A model generated the notes under the pieces. It was not told the origin of the DNA. It searched no databases and saw nothing but the letters and a program-made list of their open reading frames with translations. The position numbers and the translations under genes were made by a program. From Kingdonia uniflora (taxonomy: Eukaryota > Streptophyta > Magnoliopsida > Ranunculales > Circaeasteraceae), in contig JACGCM010000933.1 in NCBI GenBank assembly GCA_014058105.1, positions 1,111,875-1,175,874 of the forward strand: a stretch of DNA of 64,000 bases, in the 5' to 3' direction. Shown here piece by piece: positions 53,001 to 64,000 of this stretch (positions are counted from its first letter, which is position 1; every line of letters starts with the position of its first letter).

Positions 53001-56000
53001 AGAGAAGCATGGCTACCAAAAAGTCGTTTGAGAGGTAGTATCATTTTTAAGAGTTTCGTTTCAGCCGTCAACATACTAGGATAGTTACCAAATGAATCGC
53101 AATACTCCCAGTTTGAATTTTAGAACGGTTAGGATTTTGAACCTCTCCGATGCGTTTGATCACAATTTTGAGAAGCTTGGCTCCCGCAACTCATTTGAGA
53201 GGTTGGATCATTTTAAAGATTTTTCTTCCAACTGAAAACATACAAGGATATTTACATAAATGAATCGATATAGTCGCGGTTTGAATTTTTGACCGGTACG
53301 GATTTCCTACCTCTCCGATGCGTTAGATCGCAATACTAAGAAGCTTAGCTAACGGTAACTCGTTTGAGTGGTTGGATCATTTAAAAAAAAATTATTTTGA
53401 TTGCCAACATGCTAGGATAGTTACCAAATAAATCATAATAGTACTGGTTTGAATTTTTTACCGGTACGGATTTCGTACTTCACCGATGCTTTAAATCGTA
53501 ATTCTGAGAAGCTTGGTTACTGGCAACTCGTTTGTGAGGTTGGATCATTTTTAAGAGTTTCCTTATGATCGAAAATATGCAAGGATAGTTACCAAATGAA
53601 TGGCAATACTCCCCGCTTGACTTTTTTACCGGTACGGATTTCGTACCTCTCCGATCCGTTAGATCTCAATTTTGGGAAACTTGGCTACCGACAACTCATT
53701 TGAGAGATTGGATCATTTTTAAGAGTTTCGTTTAGACCGACAACATGTTAGGATACTTACCAGATGAATCGCAATACTCCCATCTTTTTATTTTTGACCG
53801 GTATTGATTTCGAACCTCTCTGAAGCTTTAGATCGTATTTCTGTGAAGTTTGGCTACTGGCAAGTCGTTGTAAGGCTGGTTTATTTTTAAGAGTTTTGTT
53901 TCGGCCAACAATATGCTAGGATAGTTTCCAAATAAATCGAAAAAGACCTGGCTTGAATTTTTGAATGCTACGGATTTCAAACCTCAACGATGCTTTAGAT
54001 CGTAATGCTGAGAAGCTTGGCTACTGACAACTAGTTTGTGAGGCTGGATCATTTTTAAGAGTTTCGTTTCGACCAACAACAACCTAGGATAGTTTCCAAA
54101 TGTATCGATATAGTCCCAGCTTGAATTTTTGATGTTACGGATTTGGTACCTCTTCGATGCGTTAGATTGCAATTCTGAGAAGCTTGGCTATCAACAACTT
54201 GTTTGAGAGGGTGGATCATTTTTAAAAGATTTGTTTCGATTGACAGTATGCTATTATAGTTACCAAATGAATTGCAATAGTACTGGTTTGTACTTTTAAC
54301 CCGCTCGGATTTCGTACCATACCGATGCTTTAGATCGCAATTTTGAGAAGCTTGGCTACGGATAAGTCGTTTGTGAGTTTGGGTCATTTTTAAGAGTTTA
54401 TTTTCGACCAACAACATGCTAGGATAGTTTCCAAATCAATCTATATAGTACCGGCTTGAATTTTTGACCCGCTCGAATTTCGTACCATACCGATTCTTTT
54501 GATCACAATTCTGGGAAGCTTGGTTACGGACAAGTCGTTTGTGAGATTGGATCTTTTTTAAGAGTTTCGTTTCGACTGACAACAAGCTATGATAGATTCC
54601 AAATGAATCGATATAGTCCCAGTTTGAATTTTTGATGGTACGGATTTCGTACCTTACCGATGCTTTAGACCGCAATTCCTAGAAGCATGTCTACCAAAAA
54701 GTCATTTGAGAGGTCGTATCATTTTTAAGAAATTTTGTTTCAGCCGACAACATGCTAGGATAGTTTTCAAATTAATCGCAATGCTCCCAGTTATAATTTT
54801 TGCTCAAAAAGGATTTTATACCTCCCCGGTACGTTATAACGCAATTCTATGAAGACAGGTTACCGACAACTCGTTTGAAAGGTTGGATCATTTTTAAAAG
54901 CTTAATTTGGATCGACAATATGCTAGGATAGTTACCAAATGAATCGCAATAGTTTCGGTTTGAATTATTGACCGGTACGGATTTCGCACCTCACCGATGT
55001 GATAGATCGCACTTCAGAGAAGCCTGGCTACCGACAACTCGTTTGGGAGTTTGGATCACGTTTAAGAGTTCCGTTACGACCGACAACATGCTAGGATAGT
55101 TAACAAATGAATCAATGTAGTCCCGGTTCGATTTTCTGACCGGTGCGGATTTTGTACCTCTTTGATGCGTTTGATCGCAATTCTGAGAAGCTTTGTTGCC
55201 AAAACCTCGTTCGAGAGGTTGGATCATATTTAAGAGTTTCGTATCGACCGACAACATGCTAGGATAGTTACCAAATGAATGGCAATACTCCTGGTTTGAA
55301 TTTCTCTCCTTTACGTATTTCGTACCTCTTCGATGCTTTAGATCTCATTTCTGGGTAGCTAGGCTACCAGAAACTTGTTTAAGAGTTTGGATCGCTTTTA
55401 AGATTTTTGATTGGACTGACAATATGCAAGGAATGTTACCAAGTGAATCGCAATACTCCCAGTTTCAATTTCATACCGGTACGGATCTCGTACCTCTCTG
55501 ATGCTTTAGATCACAATTATGAAAAGCTTGGCTACCGACAAATTTTTTGTGAGGTTGGATCATTTTTAAGAGTTTTGTTTCGATCCATTGAATGTTAGGA
55601 TTGTTACCAAATGAATGGCATTACTCCCAGCTTAAATTTTTGACCCGTAAGGATTTCTTACTCCTCCGATGCGTTAAATCGTAATTCTGAGAAGCTTGGC
55701 TACCGGCAAGTTGTATGGGAGGTTAGATAATTTTTATGAGCTTCATTCCGACCGACAATATGCTAGGATAGTTACCAAATGAATCGCAATAGTCCCCGTT
55801 AGAATTTTTGACCGGTAGAGATTTCGTACCTCACCGATACTTTTGATAGCAATTCTGATAAACTTGGCTACTGACAACTCGTTTGAGAGGTTGAATCGCT
55901 TTTAAGAGATTCATTTCGACCGACAACATGTTAGGATAGTTACCAAATGAATCCCAATACTCCTAGTTTGAATTTTAGACTGGAACGGATTTTGCACCTC

Positions 56001-58524
56001 TCTGATGCGTTCGAAAAGTTGTTTGAAAGGTAGTACCGTCTTTAAGAGTTTCGTTTTGACTGATAACATGCTAGGATAGTTACCAAATGAATCACAATAC
56101 TTCTAGCTTTAATTTTTTACTGGTAGAGATTTCACACCTCCCTGGTTCTTTAGATCGCAATTATGAGAAGCTTGGCTTCCGACAAATCATTTGTGAGGTT
56201 CGATCGTTTATAAGAGTTTCGTTTCGATCGACAACATGCTAGAATACACCAAATGAATTGTAATACTCCCAGTTTGAATTTTTGACAGGAAAAGATTTTT
56301 TGTACATATCCGATGCGTTTATTCGCAATATTGAGAAGTTTGGATACCCGCAACTCGTTTAAGAGGTTGGATCATTTAAAGATTTTTATTCTTACAGAAA
56401 GCAAGTAAGGATATTTACCTAAATGAATCGATATAGTCGCGATTTAAATTTTTGACCGGTACAGATTTCGTACCTCTCCGATGAGTTAGATCGCAATTCT
56501 GAGAAGCTTGGCTATCAACAACTTGTTCGAGAGGTTGGATCATTTTTAAAAGTTTCGTTTTGATTGACAACATGCTAGGATAGTTACCAAATGAATTGCA
56601 ATAGTATCGGTTTGAATTTTTGATCGGTACGAATTTCGTACCTCACCGACGCTTTAGATCGCTATTCTGAGAAGCTTGGTTACTAGCAACTTATTTGAGA
56701 GGTTGGATCATTTTTAAGAGTTTTGTTATGACCAAAAACATGCAAAGACAGTTACCAAATGAATCGCAATACTCCCCATTCGACTTTTTTACCGGTACGG
56801 ATTTCGAACCTCTCCGATGACTTAGATCTCAATTTAGTGAAACTTGGCTACCGACAACTCGCTTGAAAGATTGGATCGATTTTAAGAATTTCGTTTCAAC
56901 CGACAACATGTTAGGATAGTTACCAAATAAATCGCAATACTCCCAGCTTTAATTTTTGAACGGTATGGATTTCAAAACTCTCCGATGCTTTAGATCGCAT
57001 TTCTGAGAAGTTTGGCTACCGGCAGTCGTTGTAAGTTTGTTTAATTCTTTAGAGCTTCATTTCAACCAACAACTTGCCAGGATAGTTTTCAAATGAATCG
57101 AAAAAGACCTGGCTTTAATTTTAGACTGGTACGGATTATGAACCTCAGCAATGCTTTAGATTGCAGTTCAGTGAAGCTTGGCTACTGACAACTCGTTTTT
57201 GAAGTTGAATCGCTTTGAAGTGTTTCGTTTCGACCGATAACATGCCAGAATAGTTACCAAATGAATCACAATACTCCCGGTTTTAATTTTTCACCGATAC
57301 GGATTTCACACCTCTCCGATCCTTTAAATTGCAATTACGGGAAGCTTGGCTACCAACAAATCAATTGTGAGGTTGGATCATTTATAAAAGTTTTGTTTCT
57401 ACCGGCAACATGCTAGGATAGTTGCCAAATGAATCGCAATACTCCCGGTAAGGATTTTGAACCTCTTCGAAGCCTTAGACTGCAATTCTGTGAAGCTTCA
57501 CTACTGACAACTTGCTTGAGAAGTTGGATAATTTTTAGGAGCTACGTTTCGATCGGCAGCATGCTAGGATTGTTACCAAATGAATCGTTATAGTCCAGGT
57601 TTGAATTTTTGACCGGTACAGATTTCGTATCTCTCCGATGCGTTAGATCGCAATTCTAGTAACCTTGGCTATTGGAAACTCCTTAGAGAGGTTGGATAAT
57701 TTTTATCAGTTTCGTTTCGACCGAAAACATACTAGGATAGTTACCAAATGAATCGTTATAGTCCCGGTTTGAATTTTTGACCGGTACAGATTTCGTACTT
57801 CACCAATACTTTTGATAGCAATTCTGATAAACTTTGCTACTACCAACTCGCTTGAGAGGTTGAATCAATCTTAAGAATTTCGCTTCGATCGACAACATGT
57901 TAGGATAGTTACCAAATGATGCTTTAGATCGTAATTGTGAGAAGCTTGGCTATTGACAACTCGTTTTTGAGGTCGAATCATTTTAAAGTGTTTCGTTTTG
58001 ACCAATAACATGCCAGAATTGTTATTTTGAGAAGCTTGGCTCCCGTAACTCATTTGAGAGGTTGGATCATTTTAAAGATTTTCGTTCAGACTTAAAACTT
58101 GCAAGGATATTTACCAAAATGAATCGATATAGTCGCGGTTTGAATTTTTGACCGGTACGGATTTCGTACCTCCCCGATGCGTTAGATCGCAATTCAGGGA
58201 AGTTTGGCTTACGAAAACTCGTTTGAGAGGTTGGATCATTTCTAAAAGTTTTGTTTCGATTGCCAACATGCTAGGATAGTTACCAAATGAATCGCAATAG
58301 TACTGGTTTGAATTTTTGATCGGTACGGATTTCGTACCTCACCGATGCTTTAGATTGCAATTCTGAGAAACTTGGTTACTGGCAACTCGTTTGTGAGGTT
58401 GGATAATTTTTAAGAGTTTCGTTATTACCAAAAATATGCAAGGATAGTTACCAAATGAATCACAATACTCCCCGTTTTACTTTTTTACCAGTACGGATTT
58501 TGTACCTCTCCGATGCGTTAGATC
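50041..58524. repeat. Run of repeated P-Q-U-R superunits
   Basis: Four successive superunits: P/Q/U/R at about 50053/50671/51003/51341, 52647/53273/53611/53944, 55836/56436/56777/57095 and 57800/58132/58466/58793. Q-to-U and U-to-R spacings are nearly constant while the gaps between superunits vary. Private deletions are at about 56006, 57917 and 58022. No other sequence types. Confidence 0.7.
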
Positions 58525-61500
58525 TCATTTTGAGAACTGGCTACCGGCAAACTCGTTTTGATAGCTTGGATCATTTTTAATAGGCTTTGTTTCGACCGAC
58601 AACATGTTTAGTATAGTTAACCAATGAATCGCATACTCCCAGCATTTTATTTTTGACAGTATGGATTTCGAACCTCTCCGAAGCTTTAGATCGCATTTGC
58701 GAAGTTTGGCTACCGAAAATCGTTGTAAGGTTTATTTTATTTTTACGAGTTTCGTTTTGACGAAAAACATCTATGATATTTTCAAATGAATCTAAAAAAC
58801 AGACCTCAACGATTCTTTAGATCGCAATTCTGAGAAGCTGTTACTGATCCTCGTTTTGCGAGGATGAATCGTATTAAAGTGGTTTCGTTTCGACGAGACA
58901 TGCCTAATAGGTAACCAATGAATCACAATCCTCCGATTTGAAATTTTTTCTCGGGTAAAGATTTTGGCACCCACATAACCCGAAGGGGGGGGGGGGGGGG
59001 GATAACATGCTTGGATTGGCTGCAATCAATCGTAAGTCCCATTTTTAAGAATTTCCATTTTCCCCTCGCTCGTATTTTTCCGACCATACGTGCGTTAGGT
59101 CGCAATTATGAAAGCTTGGTTACAGACAAGTCTTTTGTGGTTTGGATCGTTTTTAAAATTCCTTTCAGCGACAACATGCGGTACTTTCCAAATCAATCGA
59201 TATAGTCCCATTTGAATTTTTGATGTACTGATTTCGTACATGAACCGATGCTTTGATCACAATTCTGAGACGCTGGCTATCAAAAATGCATTGATAGGTA
59301 GTACCAAATGAATTGTAATACTAAGATGCCTGTTTCAATTTTTTGACCGGTAAGGAATTTCATATCTCTCCGATACGTTATATCGCTTCTAATAGTTTGG
59401 CTGCCGACAACTCTTTAAGAGTGGATCCTTTTAAGAGTTTTGTTTTTCACCGACAACATGTTGGAGCGTTAACCAACTGAAATCACTAGAGTTCCGTTTG
59501 AAGTTTTGACTGGTACAGAATTCGCCCCTCTCCGTGCATTAGATCGCAATTTATGATAGCTTGGCTATCGACAACGTCGTTTGTGAGAGGTTAATCATTT
59601 GTAAATGCTTAGTTCGGATTGGTCAACATGCAGGAATTGTTACCAAATGAATCGGCAGAGTACTATTAGAATTTTTTGAGCGGGTACAATTTCGTACCTC
59701 CCCGATGTGTTAGATTGCATTCTGCAGAATCTTGCCTGCTTGATAACTTCTTTGAAGACGTTGGATCCTTAGAAGATTCGTTTTACCGACAACATTGCTA
59801 GGATAGTTACCCAATTATGTATATGTCCGTTTTTAATTATTGACTGGTAACGGATTTCGTATCTCTCCGACGCGTTAGATCGCAATTCTGATTAGCTTGG
59901 CTATATGCTACTCGTTTAGGGAGTTGGAATCATTTTTAAAAGTGTTCAATTCGATCGATAATACGCTAGGATAGTTACCAAATGAATCGCAATAATACCG
60001 ACTGAATTTTTACCGTTACGGATTCGACCCACTGTGCTTTAAATATCCATTTCTGAAATGCTGGGCTATGACACACGCTTTGAGTAGTTGGATCATTTTT
60101 ACGAGTTTTGCTTTGACTGGACAACCTTCAAGATCTTACCAAATGATCGACTGTTTCGGCTTGAAATTTTTGACCGCATACTGTTTTTGTACACATCTCG
60201 ATACTTTAAATTGCCTTTTGCGAAGCTTGGCTACGGACAACTCGTTGAAGAGGTGGATATTTTTAAGATATTTTCGTTTATCTGACAACATTTTAGGATA
60301 CTTACCAAATGAGTGGCATCTGTCCGTGGAATTGTTGACCGATAGGACGATTTCGTACCTCTACGATAGCGTTAGATCACAATTTTGAGAACTTGGGCTA
60401 CCGCACTCATTGGAGAGGTTGAATGACTTTTAAAAGTTTTGGTTATGACCGAAAACTGAAAGGATAGTTACCAAATGAATCGCAATAGTAAATGTTTAAT
60501 ATTTTGACCAGTACAATTTCCGTCCTTTACCGATGCTTTTGATCCATTCCTGAGACGCGTGTTACTTTTTCGAACAATCGTTTGAGAGGTTGGATCATTT
60601 TTAAGAGTTTCGTATGAACCAAACATGACCAAGATAGTTTCCAATGAATCGCAATTCTCCCCGTTTGATTTTTTACCGGCACGGATTGCGTACCTCTCCG
60701 ATGCGTTAGATCTTAATTTGTGAAAATCCCTTGGCTCCGTCACTCGTTTAAGAGATTGGATCAATTTTAAGATTTCGTTTCGAACCGCCAACATGTTAAG
60801 ATAGTTGCCATATGAATCTGCCATAGTCCCGATTTAAATTTTTGACCGGTACGATTTCGTACCTCACGATACTTTTGATAGTAATTTCTGATAAAAATTG
60901 GTCTACTGACAACTCGCCTGAGAGTTTGAATCGTTTTTAAGAGATTCGTTTCACCGACAACATGTTAGGGATGTTGCCAAATCAATCCCAAATTCCAGTT
61001 TAAATTTTTGACCGGTAACGAATTTCGCACCTCTCCGATACTATTTCGCATCTGAAAAGCTTGCACCGAAAAGTCTTTGAGAGTATACTCATTTTAAACT
61101 AGTTTCGTTTGACCTCAACAATTCTAGGATAGTTCCAAATGAAGCGAAAAAATCCTTGCTTGAATTTTAGACTGGAACAGATTTTGAACCTTCAACGATG
61201 CTTTAATCGCAATTCAGTAAGCTTGGCTCTGAAATATGTTGTGAGGTGAATCATTTTAAAGTGTTCGTTTCGACCGATAAACATGCCAAAGCTTTCCAAT
61301 GAATCACAATGCTCCCGGTTTTGAATTTTTCACTATAATTTCCGTATCTCTTCGTGCTTTAAATTGCATTGCAAGAAGCTTGTCTACCACCGACAAATCA
61401 TTTGAGGTTGGATCATTTATAAATTTTTGCTTCGACCGACATCATGCTTGGAATAGTTTATTTCCAATGAATCGCATTACCCCGGTTTAAAATTTTTGAC

Positions 61501-64000
61501 CGGTAAAAGATTTTGTCTCTCCATGTGTTAGATCGCATTATGAGAACTTGCTACCGACAACATGCTGATCATTTCCAATCAATCGTATAGACCCGGCTTG
61601 AATTTTTTGAGCCGCTTCGATTTTGTACAACCGATGCTTAGATCCCAATTATGTTAAATTGGCCACGATCAAGTCGTTTGTTGACTTAGATCATGTTTAA
61701 GGTTTTGTACGACCGCCAACAGCAAGGATATTTCCAATGATTTGATATAGTCCCAGTTTGAATTTTTGATGGCGGATTTCGTACCTTACCGATGCTTTAG
61801 ATCACAATTCTGAGAAGGCCTTGGCTACCGAAAAATCGTTTGAGATGTCATTCCATTTTAAGAGTTTTGTTCGACCGACAACATACTAGGTCTGTCCCAA
61901 TAACGCATACTCCCCAATTAATTTTTGACCGGTAAGGATTTTAGACTCTCCGTGCTTTATATCGCAATTCTGATGAGCTTGGCTCCGACACTCGTTTTGA
62001 ACGGTTGGAATCATTTTTTAGAGTTTAGGTTTCAACTAACCCATTCTAGGATAGTTTACCAAATAATGAAATCTTAATAGCCCCGTGCTTGAATTTAGAC
62101 GGTACGATTTGCACACCTCTCTGATGCATTAAGATTGAATTACTATAATATTCTTTGCTAGTCGTATCGTTTTTAGTGGTTAAATTATTTTTAAAAAGCA
62201 TTATTTGATCGACAATAGCCTACATAGTTTTAACCAAATTAATTACAATAGTCGGTATAATTTTTGACCGTTACGGATATCTTACCTCACCAAGTGTTAC
62301 ATTGTATTCTGAGAAGCATGGCTACCGACAACTTGTTTAAGATGGTTGGTCACTTTTAAGAGTTCGTTAACCCTACCACATGCCATGCACAGTTTACCAA
62401 TAAATCTCTGAGTACCGTTTAGAATTTTTGACCAGTAATGGATTCGTACCTTCACCGATGTTTGAGATTGCATTTCTTGAAAGCTTGGCTACTACAACTC
62501 TTGGAGAGGTTGGATCATTTTTAAAAGTTTCGCTTTGATCGACAACAGCAAGATTTTTACCAAATGATCGGTTATATTTGGTTTGAATTTTAGAAGGGTG
62601 CAGATTTCGTACCACAACGATACTTTAAATATTAATTTTAAAGCCTTGGCTAGACAACTCGTTTGAGGGAGGATTGAATGGCTTTTTAAGTTGTATTTGT
62701 TTCGACCGACACATTTTTGGATAGTTACCAAATGAATGTCCATACTCCTCCCTGGTTTTGAATTTTTGACAGGTATGAATTTTGTACCTCTCTGATGCTT
62801 GGATCGTAATTCTGAAAGCTTGCTATCACAACTCGTTTGATTTTTTTTTTTGGGGTTGAATCATTTTACAAATTCGATGCGATTGCCCACAGGCTTGGAT
62901 AGTTTACCAAATGACTCAAAATCTACCAGTATTCAATTTATTTTTGAACCGGTAACGTATTTCGTATCTCACCGATGCTTTAGTCGGAATTCCTAAGGAA
63001 GTGGTTACTGGCAACTCGTTTGAGAGTTGGATCATTTTTAGAGCTTCGTTATGACTTGAAAATATTCAAGGAATTTACCCAATGAATCGCAATACTCCCC
63101 CGTTTACTTTTTTATCGTAGAATTTCCTTACCTCTCCGCTGCGTAGACTCAAATATTTGGAAACTTGTCTACCGGCATTCGCCTTGAGAGATTGGATTGT
63201 TTTTCAAAGTTTTGTTTGACCTAGAACATGTTAGGATGTTACCCAATGAATCGCAGTACTCCCCTGCTTAATTTTTTTTGACCGATATGGATTCGTAACT
63301 CTCCGATGGGTTCGAACCTCTAGGGTTTGGAAAACCTCGGGTTACGGATCGCATATAGAACACCGGCTGCCTTGCAAAAAAAAAAAAAATACTGAGAATG
63401 TTTGGCAAACCGGCAAGTCATTTTTAGTTGGATCGCTTTTAAGAGTTGCGTTCGACCAGCAACATGCTTGATATTTTCAAATGAATCGAACAAGACCCGA
63501 CTTAAATTTGTTTGACTTGCACGGATTTCCGAACCTCACGGATGCTTTAGATCGCAATTCTGATACGCTTGGCTAATGACAACTCGTTTGGTAGTCGAAT
63601 CATTTTTAGTTCTCCGTTCTGACCCTATAATATGCCAGAATTTTTAACCAATGAATCACACACATACTCCAGTTTGAATGTTCACCGGTTACGGATGTCG
63701 CACTCACTCCGATGCTTTAAATCGGGGGGGGGGCATACGAGAAGCTTGCTACCGAAAAATCCTTTGTGGTTTGGATCATTTAAAAAGTTTCGGTATGACC
63801 AAAACATGCAGTATAGTTACAATGAATCGCAATACTTTCGGCTTACATTTTTGCCCGGTACGGATTCCGCTGTGTTAGATCGCATTTCTAAGACTTGGCT
63901 ACCAACACTCGTTTTATATGTTAGAGTCATCTTTAGAGTTTCTTTTCGACCAACACATGCTATGATATTTACAAATCTCCTTTTTAGAGTTCGTTTCGAA
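58525..64000. repeat. Indel-rich end of array, probably uncorrected sequence
   Basis: The satellite remains recognisable and in the expected order, but single-base losses and gains appear in nearly every line (CCAATGAATC for CCAAATGAATC, AGAACTTGC for AGAAGCTTGGC). Runs of G17 (58985-59001), T11 (62841-62851), A14 (63376-63389) and G10 (63724-63733) occur only here. Monomer starts cannot be placed precisely. Confidence 0.8.
63308..63389. other. Probably non-satellite stretch ending in A14
   Basis: Between CTCTCCGATG and ACTGAGAATG about 80 bases do not follow the monomer. They contain GGTTCGAACC, a purine-rich stretch, ACCGGCTGCCTTGC and then 14 A. GGTTCGAACC resembles a tRNA B box, but TTCGAACCTCT is also a common satellite variant. 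It could be a small retroposon fragment or a sequencing artefact. Confidence 0.4.

Larger units (their letters stand above)
1473..64000. repeat. 168-bp tandem satellite array, about 370 head-to-tail monomers
   Basis: Spacing of the conserved AAGCTTGGC block is 168 bp (for example 1672 and 1840), and the period holds to the right edge. Landmarks in order are GATCGCAATTCTGAGAAG, CTTGGCTACCGACAAC, GTTTGAGAGGTTGGATC, TTTCGTTTCGACCGAC, ATGCTAGGATAGTTACC, AATGAATCGCAATACTCC, TTTGAATTTTTGACCGG and TACGGATTTCGTACC. All monomers point the same way. AAGCTT (HindIII) is in most copies, so a HindIII ladder of about 168 bp is expected. A consensus made by eye is about 44% G+C; real copies are lower because many CpGs are lost. 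Monomers of 150-180 bp are typical of plant centromeric satellites, but nothing here proves centromere function. The array continues beyond the window. Confidence 0.97.

Noticed and set aside
4596..58053. Many open frames of 60-160 codons on both strands within the array
   Set aside because: They are the satellite itself read in a frame that happens to lack stops; all share the same 56-residue period and begin or end wherever a substitution makes a start or stop.
63308..63320. tRNA gene from the GGTTCGAACC word
   Set aside because: No A box, acceptor stem or cloverleaf can be drawn around it, and much of the word also occurs in satellite variants.
1473..64000. CENP-B box in the TTTCGTTTCGACCGAC region
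   Set aside because: The TTCG core is present, but the required A and CGGG positions do not match in the consensus or in copies I read.
1473..64000. CRISPR array
   Set aside because: Repeats are contiguous 168-bp monomers without unique spacers.
1473..64000. 5S rDNA or other ribosomal spacer repeat
   Set aside because: No 5S internal promoter or rRNA core sequence is present in the monomer.

Overview
The window is plant nuclear DNA, almost entirely tandem satellite. Two observations point to a plant. The left edge carries a reading frame with a DUF4283 domain, a family found in plants, mostly in LINE-type retrotransposons and genes derived from them. The rest is a 62.5-kb array of a 168-bp satellite, a size typical of plant centromeric or pericentromeric repeats. 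I cannot name the species and do not recognise the satellite as a described family.

Layout. Positions 1-1176 (minus strand) hold the first 392 codons of an open frame that leaves the window at base 1. Positions 1177-1376 are its 5' flank, with a three-codon upstream ORF and a perfect 6-bp hairpin. Positions 1377-1470 are an A/T microsatellite. At about 1473 the satellite starts, and it fills everything to 64000 in one orientation, roughly 370 monomers. Almost every monomer carries a HindIII site or a one-base variant of it. No other protein gene, tRNA, rRNA or intact transposon is visible. Open frames inside the array exist only because 168 is divisible by three and one minus-strand frame of the monomer lacks stops.

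Inside the array. Monomers are diverged, often at CpG sites. They are not ordered randomly. Four diagnostic variants, named here P, Q, U and R, recur in the same order with spacings of about 630, 340 and 335 bp. R is then followed by one of a few alternative continuations, two of which are marked by shared deletion junctions. Larger duplications of 0.85 to 3.0 kb overlay this order (29.5-31.2, 31.2-36.3 and 41.6-47.1 kb; also 2.3-3.7, 8.5-10.6 and 14.4-16.3 kb). This is a decayed, reshuffled higher-order repeat and not a clean modern one. A single short inverted segment lies at 46255-46276.

The last 5.5 kb (about 58525-64000) keeps the same superunit order but is full of single-base indels and homopolymer runs (G17, T11, A14, G10). 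This looks like uncorrected long-read sequence at a contig end more than biological decay. It should not be used for evolutionary inference before re-polishing.
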